The notes beneath the pieces were generated by a model. That model made no database searches. It was not told where the DNA came from and saw only the letters and a program-made list of their open reading frames with translations. Position numbers and translations under genes: made by a program. Shown one piece after another: positions 35,501-46,790 of a stretch of DNA of 64,000 bases (its first letter is position 1; every line of letters starts with the position of its first letter). The DNA comes from Perognathus longimembris pacificus. Its lineage: Eukaryota > Chordata > Mammalia > Rodentia > Heteromyidae. Location: positions 110,329,885 through 110,393,884 of the forward strand of contig NC_063163.1 in the NCBI RefSeq assembly GCF_023159225.1, read 5' to 3'.

Positions 35501-36461
35501 GTTACAAGGGTGCTGTATATTAGAATGCTGTTTAATGTTGTACAAAAATATCTGTATTTATAAGTGCTTATTTGGAAGGATTCACTATGAAGCCAAACAT
35601 TTCCTTTTAACTGATAGTGTGTTTGAAGACCACAAAAAAACCTCTCCCCCATATCTTTGTTACAGACAATAATCTGCTACTAGGAAATTCCATTTTTCTC
35701 TGGAGTCCACCCCACATAAATGAAATCTGAAAGATATATTTACTCAGCAGACGTACAATGGTTTTCTTAGCAGTTGAAACTCTTGGTTATATGTATTCTC
35801 TGTCCAAGTGCTAATCTCCCTAAATAAACCAAATGAGATTAGATTAGTAGGTTAGCATTACATAATACCCCAACCAAACAGGAGCAGATTCTGAAAAATC
35901 TAATAATGCTGTGTGAAATGCAATTATCTAGAAGAAGAGGTATGTATAAAAAATAGGTAATATCCCTCAAATATTTTGCTGTGTTGGCCACACCACCGAG
36001 GTGCATTGTATGAAAATGTCTGTTCAGAAACACAAAGTTAGAAAAGAGTCCGGATCTACCAAGGTCACTAAGATAGCATGATGATGCTCAAAACTGGCTC
36101 TCCAAAGTGGTACAAATATACAAGGGAAGCGATCTGCATGAGTGGCAAGCACGAAAACATGGAGCTTTTGATTGGTTAATTTTGAAAGGGGGCCTTTGTA
36201 CTTGTAATTAAAATATATATATGCCCCCCAAAATGCTCACAGAGATGACACATTTCATTCCCTCACCCCACCCTCCAGCTATTTATATTGACAGTGGTCC
36301 CCCACTTGTTCAAGGATTATTGCCTGGCATGACACAGAGATTCCTCTGCTTTGTCTCCACAAAGCATTGGAAGAGCAAAACAAACTCCCTCCACCCTTCC
36401 TGTGGTGACTCCGGTTGCGGGCTTGTGCTTTTGGGAGGAGTCTTTGATCTTGTAGCAGGTC

Positions 36462-36669
36462 TCAGAGGCTTGTCTCCCGAAGGAACATGGTGCCGATGTT
36501 GTAAGAGACCTTCTTGATTCTCGATGAAGAGAGGGAAGGTTTCGGTGGCTTTGGTCCAGTCCTTACCTCCAGGAAATAGCAGATCCCAGGGATTTCCTTG
36601 GGAAAGTTATCTGGAAGTTCTTCACGGGACCGAGGAATGAAGGTGAAACTTTCCTCTCGTTTTAATAAT
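36462..36669 (-). CDS. GUCY1A2: GUCY1A2 terminal coding exon (soluble guanylate cyclase alpha-2, C-terminus)
   Basis: This exon encodes the last 68 residues of the alpha-2 subunit of NO-sensitive soluble guanylate cyclase, which pairs with beta-1 and converts GTP to cGMP. On the minus strand it follows a TTCTGTCCTTAG acceptor (AG at 36671-36670). Its first base (36669) completes the split Gln codon left by the exon at 50697-50851, and it ends at TGA (36464-36462). The product contains [20 protein letters not shown], the conserved end of the catalytic domain shared with alpha-1, then an alpha-2-specific basic/Ser-rich tail ending RETSL. In the literature the alpha-2 C-terminus binds PSD-95 PDZ domains, and the visible T-S-L end fits a class I PDZ ligand. 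No stop or frameshift interrupts it. The upstream Met at 36770 in this frame is intronic and not a start. Confidence 0.97.
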
Positions 36670-36784
36670 CTAAGGACAGAACACAGATCACGTGAATCAA
36701 ACAGCAGGGCCAGTGTGAATAAGTAGAAATTTCCAAAGTTCAGGAAGCTAGCTGGTCCATGACTGGACACTCACGTGAGCATCC

Positions 36785-37065
36785 TGATTTTTTTCTTTTT
36801 TTTTTTTAACTGTCAAAGTGACATAGAGAGAGGTTACAGTTTCATACTTAGACCTTGGGTTCATTTCTTGTACTGTTTGTGACCTCCTCCCTCATTCCCC
36901 CTCCCCCTTTCCCCTTCCCCTCTCCCCCCATGAGTTGCTGAGTTGGTTTACACCTAATGCTTTTGCCAAGTATTGCTTTTGGAGTCGTTTGTCTTTTTAT
37001 CCTTTGTCTCTTGATTTTGATATTCCCTTTCATTTCCCTAGTTCTAATACCAGTATATACAGTAT
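36785..37065 (-). mobile_element. L1 3'UTR-like end with A-tail
   Basis: This element shares its sequence with 7118-7390, and in reverse complement with 49990-50175. A T-run (36787-36809, the A-tail) is followed by AACTGTCAAAGTGACATAGAGAG, a strongly C-rich tract (36890-36928), CCCCATGAGTTG and CTTTTTATCCTTTGTCTCTTG. It has the same orientation as GUCY1A2, and its tail ends only about 118 bp upstream of the last exon's acceptor. Confidence 0.75.
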
Positions 37066-37584
37066 CCAGTGTACTCAGATGAGATATAGTGATATTTCTT
37101 TATGTAGACTTCAAACCATAGAAAGTTGTTATGACTCAGGAAATACCCCTTTGTGTTATTTAATGATAGAATAACCATCAAGCTTTCCATAACACTACTT
37201 AAAAATACATTTAGGTGTGGTGTCTTCATAAACAGCACCTTTGGAAAAATAGGTGCTCAATTTTTATTTTTCCCCCTAAAATAAAGGGCTAAAAGACAAG
37301 GCTTTGTTTCAAATAGGCAGGATTTACTCAGTCTGTCTTGAAAGTCTGCTCAAACTTTAGTGTGCTTTTTTTTTTCTGTTTTGTACACCCTCAATAAGCT
37401 TTAAACATTTGTTCTGTATGTCCAATACATAAATCAAGTATTTAGCTTTGTGGAACATTTCATGACTACTGGGTCTGGTTATTGATTTCTAGCAACAAAA
37501 ATCTAGTAAATTTCCCCTAGCTTACTAGCATGTACCGGTCTAAAATACCTTTTTTAATGTTATGTATTTATTATTATTATTAAA

Positions 37585-37880
37585 TAGTTTTACAAGGGAG
37601 GTGTTGTGTTAACAGCAGTTTATGGATACAGCGCATCTTCATCTGTGTCACCCCTTCAACAATTTCACACACACACACCCTTGGACTCTTCCCTTGCATT
37701 TATTTATAGTATTGTGGTATATTCAATGAATTCTTCATTGTATTCTTTCCCCTCCTTCCCTTCATTGTCTCTCCCTCGCCCCTGCCCCGACCACTGCAAG
37801 CACTAAGTTCTTGGTGTTTATTTCGTTGGGCTTCCCTTCCTGTCACTTTAGAAACTCTCTTTAGAGTGTTCACATTGAAG
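37585..37880 (-). mobile_element. Older L1 3'UTR-like repeat
   Basis: Its layout resembles the families at 7118 and 36785: TTTTACAAGGGAGGTGTTGTGTTAACAG, then a C-rich CCCCTCCTTCCCTTC...CCCTCGCCCCTGCCCC tract, then GGTGTTTATTTCGTTGGGC. The words differ, so it may be another subfamily. A short CA run lies at 37665-37677. Confidence 0.45.
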
Positions 37881-38774
37881 ATTTATGCTTTAAACTTATT
37901 GCTGAGAGCCACCAAAGATTCTGTTTGATTCCCCTAACTACCTGCATGGCCCTCACATTCCATTTAGTTCAACAACTCTTCAAGGACTGCTCTCTGTTCT
38001 CCAAGAAAATCTCCTGGACATTCTTGTGAATGTAATCAGTATAACAACACCTAAAAAGGGTTGGTCAACCAAGATGCAAACCAGAAATAAAAGAAGAGCA
38101 AAGCCCTCCATAAAAATAAAGTTAAAAACAAAATAGTGCCACAAGAAAGCAAGATACAAGGAACTACAGAATTCCAGAAGAGGAATACTTTTAACCATGG
38201 GAGGACCATAAAGATTTTGTGGACATGATGGTATCTTAAGTTCAGAATTTCAACAAGAGAATATGACAAACAGAAGACATCCATGATGTCTTACAATCAT
38301 GGATACTTTTTGACCATGAAAAATAAAAATGGATACTGCCTCTGAGAATACTTGTGAATGATGACTGGAAAAAAAAAAAAAAGGTTACCAGCTACTCCAG
38401 ATGCCAGGACTTTGAAATAATTCACTGCATTTTGGCTGGCAGGAAACTCTTTGCCACACATTGATTTCCTGACACTTTAAATAAATCTCAAGGACAGAGC
38501 TGGAAAACATCGGGATGACAGCTTTTATAGGATTTCATTCTTTTATCCAAGTAAACATTTTGGTGTCGATAAATTAAATATGGTTTTAAAATTCAATCCA
38601 AGTGGACTGCAATTCCTGGGACACCCAGGAACTGGCTGGTGGTCTTTGTGTGTGTGAGCACCAAAGTGCAGTATTCAGATGACTTCCTGTAGAGCAGTTC
38701 TGACAAAAAGGAATGGAGTTATAATATGTAACCTATTCTTGGGGATATTTTCTTCTTCAAATCATACTTCAAGA

Positions 38775-39175
38775 GAAATATATGAAATGTATTAATTGGA
38801 ATATGGTAGGTTCAAGAGAGAACTCAAATAATGTAATTCCTTAGAGAAGCAAAGTATAATTCTTTAGAAAGGCAAAAGTAAAGTCAAAATTCAGCAAAAC
38901 AAAAACACCAGAAGTGAATGCTCAAAAGGGGTGGGGTAGGGCCACAGGGAAAGGGGTAGAAAAATGAAGAAGAGATGAGAGGGGTATGCAGTCAAGATTC
39001 CAATGTACATCCTACAAAATGAAGAAGATGAGAGAGTGGATGGGTAGGGGAAGGATGGGTGAGAACATTGAAAGCAGTGACATTGATCAAGTCACATTGT
39101 ATTCAGGAACTGCTTTGTTCAATGGCGACTGCTTTATGCAACTTCTTAAAGATAATCTTTTAAAGAGACATGTAT
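38775..39175 (+). mobile_element. Interspersed repeat, probable L1 3' UTR subfamily
   Basis: The segment aligns by eye along most of its length with 60425-60830: ATGTATTAATTGGAATATGGTAGGTTCAAGAGAGAACTCAAATAATGTAATTCCTTAGA, a GGG-rich purine tract, GAAGAAGATGAGAGAGTGG, and ACATTGATCAAGTCACATTGTATTC. The end also matches 14265-14400. A purine tract rich in G in sense is consistent with an L1 3' UTR. No linked ORF2 was found. Confidence 0.65.
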
Positions 39176-39384
39176 AAACCATAGCTTGGCTATTCACAAA
39201 GAGGCAAGAATTTGGTCTTTTATTCCACATAATTTTTCCTTTCAATTCTCTCCTTTGATTCAGTTGCTAATTAGGGAAGCTATTTAAGAATGTCATCTAA
39301 GAGATTAATCACAAACTTGTTTACTAAGTACTTGACACTGCTCATTAAGTAGTTCTCTAACACTAAGTTACATCCCTATCCCTC

Positions 39385-39530
39385 ATTTTTTTTATAGATA
39401 GGATCTCTTTCTACAGCTCAAGCTGGCTTTGAACTTTCTAAGGTAGCTCAAGCTGGCCTTAACTCTCAATCTTCCTGTCTCCACTGCCAATTCCTAGGGT
39501 TACAGTCATAAGTCAGCATGTATGGCCTTC
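39385..39530 (-). mobile_element. B1-like SINE with an internal duplication
   Basis: The inverted B1 words AGCTCAAGCTGGCTTTGAACTTTCTAAGG and AGCTCAAGCTGGCCTTAACTCTCAATCTTCC are repeated in tandem. They are followed by CCTAGGGTTACAGTCATAAG. Confidence 0.75.
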
Positions 39531-39539
39531 ACTAAGATG

Positions 39540-40385
39540 CTTTAGAACTAAAGCAATAGATATCATACACTTTTTCCAAGTCTTTCCATTTCCTTACAAA
39601 TGGGACAATGCCTTTCTTTCTGGTGGAACAGTAGAATTCCATTATGTATATATACCCCACTTTCTTGATCTGTTCATCCACTGAGGGGCATCTAGATTGA
39701 CTGTCCATATCTTAGCTATGGTAAATAATGCTGCAATGAACATGGTTGTGCGGTGGCTTTAGGGGTAACTTGGTTTGTGGTCAGTTGGATAAATGCCCAA
39801 AAGAGGAATCGCTGGGTCATGGGGAAGCTCTATGTTTAGTCTTTTGAAGAACCTTCAGACTGCTTTCCAGAATAGTTGAACAAGTTTACATTCCCACCAA
39901 CAGTGTAGTAGCATTGTCTTTTGGCCACATCCCCACCAGCATCTGTTATTATTTGTTTTCTTGATAATGACCATTCTAACTAGGGTGAGGTAGAATCTCA
40001 GTGTTGTCTTTATTTGTTTTTCTTTTATGGCCAGACATGATGAACCTCTTTTCATATGTCAATAGGCCATTCTTTCTTCTTGGAAGAAGTCTCTCTTTAA
40101 TTCTTTAGCTTATTTATTAATTGAGTTGTTGGTTCTTTGAGGATTTCTTTTTGGGGGATTTAATTTTTTGAGCTCTAAGTATATTTTAGATATGAGGCCT
40201 TTGTCTATTGTGTTGGGGGAATCCCTTATCAAATATTAGGTGGCTGCAGGTCTGTGCATTTGTTTCTGGGTCTTCTATTCCATTGGTCCTCAGGGCTATT
40301 CTTGTGCCAATACCAAGCTGTTAGATTTGTAATACAGTTTGAAGTTTTGAATTGATAGTCCTCCAGCACTGTTCTTAACAGATAG
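39540..40385 (-). mobile_element. L1 LINE fragment, 3' end of ORF2 (antisense to the plus strand)
   Basis: On the minus strand the open segment 40055-39855 encodes the conserved L1 ORF2p C-terminal region, including KTTLRFYLTLVRMVIIKKT, NNRCWWGCGQKTMLLHCWWE and CKLVQLFWKAV, with its Cys/His-type WWGCG...LLHCWWEC motif. The same strand continues through the CTGCAATGAACATGG and ATCCACTGAGGGGCATCTAG regions (plus strand) toward the ORF2 end. The reverse transcriptase part is missing, and stops interrupt the frame beyond this segment. It is a 5'-truncated, inactive copy sitting in the GUCY1A2 last intron in sense with the gene. Confidence 0.93.
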
Positions 40386-40574
40386 CAGAATGCAGAGCAC
40401 CTTACAGAGCAGAGGGCTACAAAGGATATGTGGGCAGTAAAATTTTAAAGAATTTGAATGTCTTTAATATATTTAGTTCATTTTACTCTCTGCCTGATTC
40501 TTTTGGCCATGCATTCAATTCTTGCTTAGAAATAATTTTCCCTTCAGTATTTGGCTCTTAAAAAGATAAATACT

Positions 40575-40818
40575 AAGCCAGGCACTGGTGGCTGAAATCC
40601 CAGCTATTTAGGAGGCTGAGATCTGAGGATTGCTGTTCTAAGCCAACCCATGCAGAAAAATAAGTGAGATTCTTATCTCCAATAAACTACTCAAAAAAAA
40701 AAGCCAGAAGTGGTGCTGTGGCTCAAGTGGTAGAGCACTTGCCTTGAGCAAAAGAAGCTCAGAGACAGTGCCCAAACCCAGAGTTCAAGCCTCAGGTCTG
40801 ACCAAAAAAAAAAAAAAA
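40575..40818 (+). mobile_element. B1-like/Geo composite SINE
   Basis: The B1-like half (GCCAGGCACTGGTGGCTGAAATCCCAGCTATTTAGGAGGCTGAG) is joined to a Geo half (AGCCAGAAGTGGTGCTGTGGCTCAAGTGGTAGAGCACTTGCCTTGAGC). A 15-bp A-tail ends it at about 40818. Confidence 0.92.
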
Positions 40819-40899
40819 GTTAAATTTTATTCTGTTTAATAATCCAATAGATCTAAACATTTTATATTTGTATATAACTTTTATATTCATTGCAATGAC

Positions 40900-41350
40900 T
40901 AATACTGGAAGCTTTTAAACCTTGTGTTGTAACAAGTTGTGCCATTCACATTTGGAATTTTTATGGTATTTATTTGATCATTTGTCTATAATTTTTCTTT
41001 ATATGGTTTCTACTCAGTCAGATATTGGACTTGGTAAAGTGCTCATCCAATCTGTTCTCCTTTCTCTGATTACTCATTTTTATATAGTACAATCTGGAAG
41101 GTTGCCTCCATCATTGCAATCTGAAACTTCAAATACTACATGTCTAGTTTCCAGGAGCTCATTCTTCTTATATGATCTCTTCTCTTATTGCATAGCTGTG
41201 AGTATATATAATTTCCAGGAATTCTCTTTTATTCTCTCTCTTGTCTCTGCTTCCTCCAAATTGTTTATGGACTCACTTTTGCTGCAATGCTTGCTATGTG
41301 CTTGTCTGTTTTGGTCCCTTTCTTCCATACCAAAGGCATTCAAAACATGA
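40900..41350. other. Unresolved T-rich patch with a 142-codon open frame
   Basis: The plus-strand frame 40922-41350 lacks a recognisable domain and is rich in Leu, Ser, Phe and Ile. T-rich sequence like this is often antisense old L1, and words such as TTTTATATAGTACAATCTGG and TGCTGCAATGCTTGC would fit, but I could not establish an alignment. It is not called as a gene. Confidence 0.3.
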
Positions 41351-42319
41351 TTAATAGCTTTTAAATTTCTTCCTACTTAAGCAAGTCATTAGGTAAAGAC
41401 TAGAAGCTTTATGTATGGCAAGATCAATGAAATTATGAGTGCATCTGACAATCAGCACTCCCAAATACCAGCATGTGTAGTATCTTCCCTTAGGGCCATT
41501 TCATTCACAACATAAGGTACCCACCATTCCTATGGAATGATGGCTTCTGATATTCTGGAAGTTGGATGGCTAAGAATCTCACTCTTCAAAGTAAAAACCT
41601 TTATGCCCCTATGTTTAACAGTGTTAATCTATAGCCACTTTGGTTCAATATTTCAGGAGAACAAATCTGTCATACCCTTCTAGAAGAGTTCGTTTTCCTC
41701 CAAAAATATATCTTCTCCTTATTTATAAGTGATAAAGTTTTAAGTACATGTTTCCTCAGCAAGAAACTACCTTTCACCATATTTCTTGTACCACGGGTTT
41801 TGAGACAGTAATTACATCCTACAAGTCGATGTATTTGTCCATCACTGGAATGGCAGAAGTGAGGTAGAATGTGCTTCCCTTGACAATTGACAATCCACAC
41901 TGGCAGCCAATATTGGCGTTTGACAGAAGCAGGCTCCAGTTCCAAACTTCCTCAATGTCATGAAAATGGCTAAGTACTGGTGAACTTTCTATGCAACTTC
42001 CTAGTAACAACAATGTAAAAGTCAGGCATCTAAGTTTTCAGTTTCCAGATGTTCAAAGGCTGGTGTAGCTTGAAACCTGCACTGTGGCCACAGAGCTAGC
42101 CTAAGTAGCCAGTTCTATATTTTAGGGTTCTAATTTCAAATTAGCCAGCCTAGAATCTGCTCATTTGTCCCTTCTAATCACTAGTAAGCACATCATTCCC
42201 AATATTAAATTCCTTTCTACTTAAAATACCTAGAATGGTTTCTATGCCTTGTACTTTTTCTTCTTCTTTTGGAATTTACCTTGGTTATATATAGGACCTT
42301 GTATTTTATTTCTCTGATT

Positions 42320-42355
42320 AAGTGTGTGTGTGTGCGCACACACACACACACACTT
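42320..42355. repeat. (TG)n-(CA)n imperfect palindrome
   Basis: A left arm AAGTGTGTGTGTGTGC (42320-42335) is directly followed by a longer complementary CA arm that ends ACTT at 42355. The two arms can pair as a hairpin. The stretch is also a continuous alternating purine-pyrimidine run, favourable for Z-DNA. Confidence 0.85.
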
Positions 42356-42549
42356 AGGCAAATAGACTGATATACAAACTCAGAGTGACTGTTTGTTTCT
42401 AAGCTGCAACTTCCCCTTCCCAGTATAGGACAAGAAATTTCAGTATTTTTCTCTCTACTGTTGTACCCTTTGCATCTTACTTATTATTCCACTGTCAAAT
42501 CCAATGCCAAGAAAGAATTATAAATTGTTCATACTTTTGCATAATTTAC

Positions 42550-42770
42550 AGGGTTTTATTTTGGGGGAGGTGGGATTTGCCGGTAGATGGCTTGAACTCA
42601 GGGTCTCATGCTTGGCTTTTTCTGCTCAACATTAGAGCTCTACCACTTGAGCCACTTCTGGCTTTTTGCTGGTTACTGGAGTCTCATGGATTTTCTGCCC
42701 AGGCTGCTATACTCAGATTTCACCTTCCTGAGTAGCTAGGATTATGGGTGTAAACCACCAGTACCTGGTT
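42550..42770 (-). mobile_element. B1-like/Geo composite SINE
   Basis: Inverted modules: GCTTGAACTCAGGGTCTCATGC, GAGCTCTACCACTTGAGCCAC, GGAGTCTCATGGATTTTCTGCCCAGGC, and TTCCTGAGTAGCTAGGATTATGGG. Confidence 0.85.
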
Positions 42771-43194
42771 GTTTGTTCTCCCCACCTCCCAGTAAAAGAT
42801 GAATTCTACACACCAGCAAAAACATAAGAGTAACTTTGGTTATGCAATCTGCTCCCTTACTTGGAAGGTTCTAGTGGTGCAAATCATTCATCTGAGTACC
42901 TTTCTGCTAATGAATGCATGAGGGCCTTATAATAATGGCATGATGCACTAGATCTGAGGGCTAGAAGAAGACATGAAGATATGTTACATTTTTCTAAGTA
43001 TTCTGGAGTTCCCGAATTTTCCCTATTCATCTTTTTTCTTTTCCACCTGAGTGGAAGAGAAGAAGGAACTCTATGTATCTGTTCTGTGCTTCACTGCTCA
43101 AGAGGATTATGCAGTTTGAAGACAGGCCCAAAGAAACGCCAGTGTCTGAGTCAGCTAGACAGCCTGAAATCCCTTAAAACTCAATGATTCTTTT

Positions 43195-43226
43195 CTCTTT
43201 TTTTTTTTGCGGGGGGGGGGGAGGGG
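43195..43226. repeat. Poly-T run adjoining a G-run
   Basis: About 13 T are followed by GC, eleven G, an A and four G. This homopolymer junction is prone to length errors in assembly. Confidence 0.85.
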
Positions 43227-43527
43227 AATAACATGCTTGTCCAAATAAAGAATGTATGAATCTAGCTCACCATGAAATAAAGCCTTAAAGGACCTCACCC
43301 ATTTAAAAAATGTATTTTAATGTTTCTAGTTGCCAGTTTTTGAGGCATTATTTATAAAATGATTGTATCGTGGGTTATAAAATTCAGATAATTGGAAAGG
43401 CTCTAGAAGAAATGGGGTGAGGAAGGTTTTTAAGCATGTCCGTTGTAAATCGTAAGGCAAGGAGTCTCAGAGGCATTTTCTTTCAATTTAAGCAGGACCT
43501 CCAAGTCCTATTTGCTCTAGTTGTTTT

Positions 43528-43780
43528 TGAAATAAGGTCTCAGTTTGGGTCTAGGCTGGCCTGGCCTGCAATCCCTGATGTCTTTCTCCCATTGGACCTC
43601 AGACAATAGGTACCTGCCAGCAGATACCACCTTTTATTATTTTAGCCTCCCAAAGTAGGAGGACTTATACATGACACCGCACGCAGATTTCAGTGTTGAA
43701 ATGGCAGCTTCAAATGACTGTCCTCCCATCTCCACCCTCTACAGAGCTAGAGTTACAAGCATGTACTACGGCACCCCAGA
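43528..43780 (-). mobile_element. Two decayed B1-like SINE pieces
   Basis: Inverted B1 words GGTCTCAGTTTGGGTCTAGGCTGGCCTGGCCTGCAATCCC (43540-43576) and GCTAGAGTTACAAGCATGTACTACGGCACCCC (43746-43778) lie about 170 bp apart. Unique-looking DNA lies between them. The open frame 43671-43898 is an artefact of the second piece. Confidence 0.6.
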
Positions 43781-45239
43781 TCGTTTCTTTCTACAAGCCA
43801 TTCTAGGTTGCACAGTGAAGGTAATATGCGCTTACTTTGGACTCCACTGTCTGTGTACCTGGCTTGCTAGAACACACACCATCCTGTCATGTTTCTAGTT
43901 GAGTGGCCAAACTAAAGTCTCTTACCTTGAACTTCAGGATGTTGAATAGCTACAGATGATTAGATCCCCCCTGCCTACTCTGGACACTGCCACTTTTGAC
44001 ACTTACCAGTCTATGGTCTTCATTTCCAGTAAATGCTAAGAGAATTTAAAATTTAAAGCATTCAGAAGTTTCACGCATCAACAGACAGATCTTTTAGACA
44101 TGACAGAAGAGATAACTGTAATCAGTCCTTGTAAATTAAATAACTGACTCACTTCTCTGGCCTTAAGTCTTCCTTAAACAATTATCATAATAGTCTTTGT
44201 ATATAAGAGATGAGGTAGAAGAAAACATGTACAGTTATTTTTAGTGAATAATCACTAAATGATTTCATTATTGAAAAAAAGGACCGGAAAATATGATAAA
44301 GAATTGCATGTTCTTTGTTTCCTATGTAATTAAGCCAGTCTAAAGTGGATTAAGATTCATTATCTTAAAAGAATATCATGTATAATTCTGTGAGAAAAAG
44401 ATTGGAAGCTAAAAAGCAAGGATATAATCCCCACCTCAATTCTCTTAAGACTTCAACTTATTTGTTGTATTAACTACCTGGAACAATATTTTATAGCAAA
44501 TATTCCTTGCATATCCTCTGAAAGTGATACTTCTTGTCCCAAAATACTAAATTGTAGAATGAAATTATGGCAAAGTAGTAAATAGGAATGAAATACGATA
44601 GACAGTACCCCTAAACTCCATATTTCCTTTATTATTAACTCTATTTCCTCTTCCATACAGATGAGATGGGAGCAGATTAGCTAACTACATTGGGCAAATC
44701 ACTTAAAATTATCTGGCCCTCATGGTCCTTTGCTTTTGGTCTAGTTTATTGCAAAGATGGTTTAGAGTTTAAACACTCATTGAGGCTTGAGAGTTTATAT
44801 ACTATATGGTATACAAAGAGAGGGTCATTGAAAGCAATGTCATGAAATGTTTATTTTAGACTTGCAAATGTGAAAAATTCTCAAAAACCTACAGGGAAAA
44901 TAATGCTTATGTTAGCTTATTTCACTGAAAATTGGTTCTAAAGAAATTCTGGTTTAGCAATGAATGACTAATATATATGAGAGAATGTCTGAACTTCACC
45001 CAGATCCAGGTAAGGATTCTTGAGTTACAAGTGAAAGCCAGCAGATTTTTCCTAGGGTGAAAACAATTATAAACACAATAACAATGAGAAAAAAATGATG
45101 ACTATAAGATTAGGGCCCAAATAAGACTGGTTTTAGCTCCGGAGGTTAAAAATGAATTGTCCACATATACAATATTTGACAAAAATTTGACAAAATATTC
45201 AAATGTATTCACATGATATAATTCATGACTAATCTTTCC

Positions 45240-45448
45240 TTTTCTTTTTTTTTTGCTAGTATCAGGGCCTCATGCTTATGAGCTGGTACTCTACCACTTC
45301 AGTTGTGCCTCCAGTCCATCTTTTTGCTTGTTATTTTGGTGATAAGAGTCTACCAAACTTTTCTGCTCCTGTGAGCTTCAAACTGACCCTCTAGATCTCA
45401 GCCTCCTGAGTAACCACGATTATAAGCATGAGCCACAGATATCCTAGC
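45240..45448 (-). mobile_element. tRNA/B1-like composite SINE
   Basis: Inverted modules GTATCAGGGCCTCATGC, GGTACTCTACCACTTCAG, GATAAGAGTCTACC and AGATCTCAGCCTCCTGAGTAACCACG lie between a T-rich tail and the target-site duplication TTCATGACTAAT at 45222-45233 and 45449-45460. Confidence 0.88.
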
Positions 45449-46059
45449 TTCATGACTAATTCCATTGGCAAGAAGATTATGCTTTGGGGAGAATTTATTT
45501 AATATATATAATACAAAAACCCTGAACAAGAATAATATAAAATGTTGTCATTTCCTTTAATAATGTGCATAAATGAGAAAAATGAAGAAATATAAAATGT
45601 TATATAGAAGCTTGATTACCTGCTATACCCCAAAGTAAGTGTATATGAGAAAATGAATCAATAAGGTATTGTTATTTTCAGGAGCCACTAAGTGTTGCTT
45701 TTCCCTTTCAAGACCAAGTAACTTACTACTCACATTGAGGCCCGCTTAAGGAAAAGACTTCAGCCTCACAGAAATCCAGCTTTCTGGTTCTCTACTGGCC
45801 ATGTTTTTACATATTCAATCCAGAAAATGATGTGTTGCTAGAAATATGGAGACTCAAAGAAAGAATGTGCTTCCTCCTCCCAGAAAAAGAACTGTAGAAT
45901 AACCCAAGTATATCTTGGATGTTAAGCCCACAGAGGCCAGAAAGAAAGGGACCTTCCTTCTGATTCTTGATTCCTATGGCTCTCTCTCCCTGTTTATTGT
46001 GGTTTTATCCATTGGAATTTGTAATTCTCAACAAGGTGGTTTGGCCATGGATGAAGACT

Positions 46060-46270
46060 CAGGTTCAAGAATAGGGACCTGTGCACATGAATTCTGAGTC
46101 CCCACACTTAATTTCGATGCACAGTATTGGTGATTTATAAAACTTTCTGAAGTCCCACTTTCTTCTCATTTGACAAATGAGGATGAGAGCAATACTTAGT
46201 CCATTACAGACTCACTTAGAGGACTCTATGAAAGTAATGTGAATACATTGCTTTGAGAGAATAAGTCATC
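46060..46270 (+). mobile_element. MIR element
   Basis: The MIR order is present though worn: TGGTGATTTATAAAACTTTCTGAAGTCCCACTTTCTTCTC, TTTGACAAATGAGGATGAGAGCAATACTTAG, and GAGGACTCTATGAAAGTAATGTGAATAC. Confidence 0.7.
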
Positions 46271-46493
46271 CAATGAAGGTCTGCTATGACTGTCATGAGA
46301 TTTTAGAGGTAAAAGATTTGTTATTGACCATCTAGATCCTAATATCTCAATCAAGATTAGACCCCATTTTCTTAGTTACTAGGGTAGAAGTTTAAGTACT
46401 ACCTGAAACTCTAGCCTAAAAACATGATCTATGGAATTTTAGGCTTAATTGCTAATAGTCTAAAGATATTTGTAATTTAAGACTTAACATTTG

Positions 46494-46790
46494 GGGTCTT
46501 TTTTGTGATACTGGGATTTGAATTCAGGGCCTCACATTTTCTAGATAGGCACTCTTAACACTTGAGCCACACCTCCTAGCTCTTTGCACCAATGGAATAG
46601 GACCTCATTTTGTGCCCAGGGCCATCCTAGACCAGGATCCACATACTTCTAGTTCCCATGTAGCTTGGACATCAGGTATACACAATCATACTGCTTGCTT
46701 GTTCACACTGAAATGGAGTCTTGCTAACATTCTGCCAGGACTTGGTTCAAACTTCAATTATCCTGATCTCAACCTTCCAAGTACCCAAGT
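46494..46790 (-). mobile_element. Composite tRNA/B1-like SINE, diverged
   Basis: Inverted pieces GAATTCAGGGCCTCACATTTTC and AGGCACTCTTAACACTTGAGCCACACC form the tRNA-like part. A long B1-like part follows with GGGCCATCCTAGACCAGG, GGAGTCTTGCTAAC and GATCTCAACCTTCCAAGTACCCAAG. It may be two old insertions. Confidence 0.65.

Larger units (their letters stand above)
30171..36461 (-). other. GUCY1A2: Sequence 3' of the GUCY1A2 stop codon; candidate long 3' UTR, end not placed
   Basis: The 3' UTR must begin at 36461 and run toward lower coordinates. In 6.3 kb I recognise no lineage-specific SINE or L1, unlike the flanks on both sides. The only repeats seen are an ancient MER5A-like piece and a short tandem repeat. 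Several minus-strand AATAAA hexamers occur (for example near 33447, 33512, 32377 and 32097), so the polyadenylation site cannot be chosen by eye. A long 3' UTR is an inference from repeat depletion only; the UTR could equally be short with unique intergenic DNA beyond. Confidence 0.4.

Noticed and set aside
36221..36517. 98-codon plus-strand open frame
   Set aside because: It is antisense to the end of GUCY1A2 and its 3' UTR; the minus strand explains the conservation.
36670..36770. Upstream Met at 36770 as a start for the GUCY1A2 C-terminal frame
   Set aside because: The stretch before 36669 is intron: the AG acceptor and the phase match with the exon at 50697-50851 define the exon border.
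40922..41350. 142-codon plus-strand open frame as a gene
   Set aside because: Leu/Ser/Phe-rich translation of T-rich DNA with no domain; more likely antisense of old repeat DNA.
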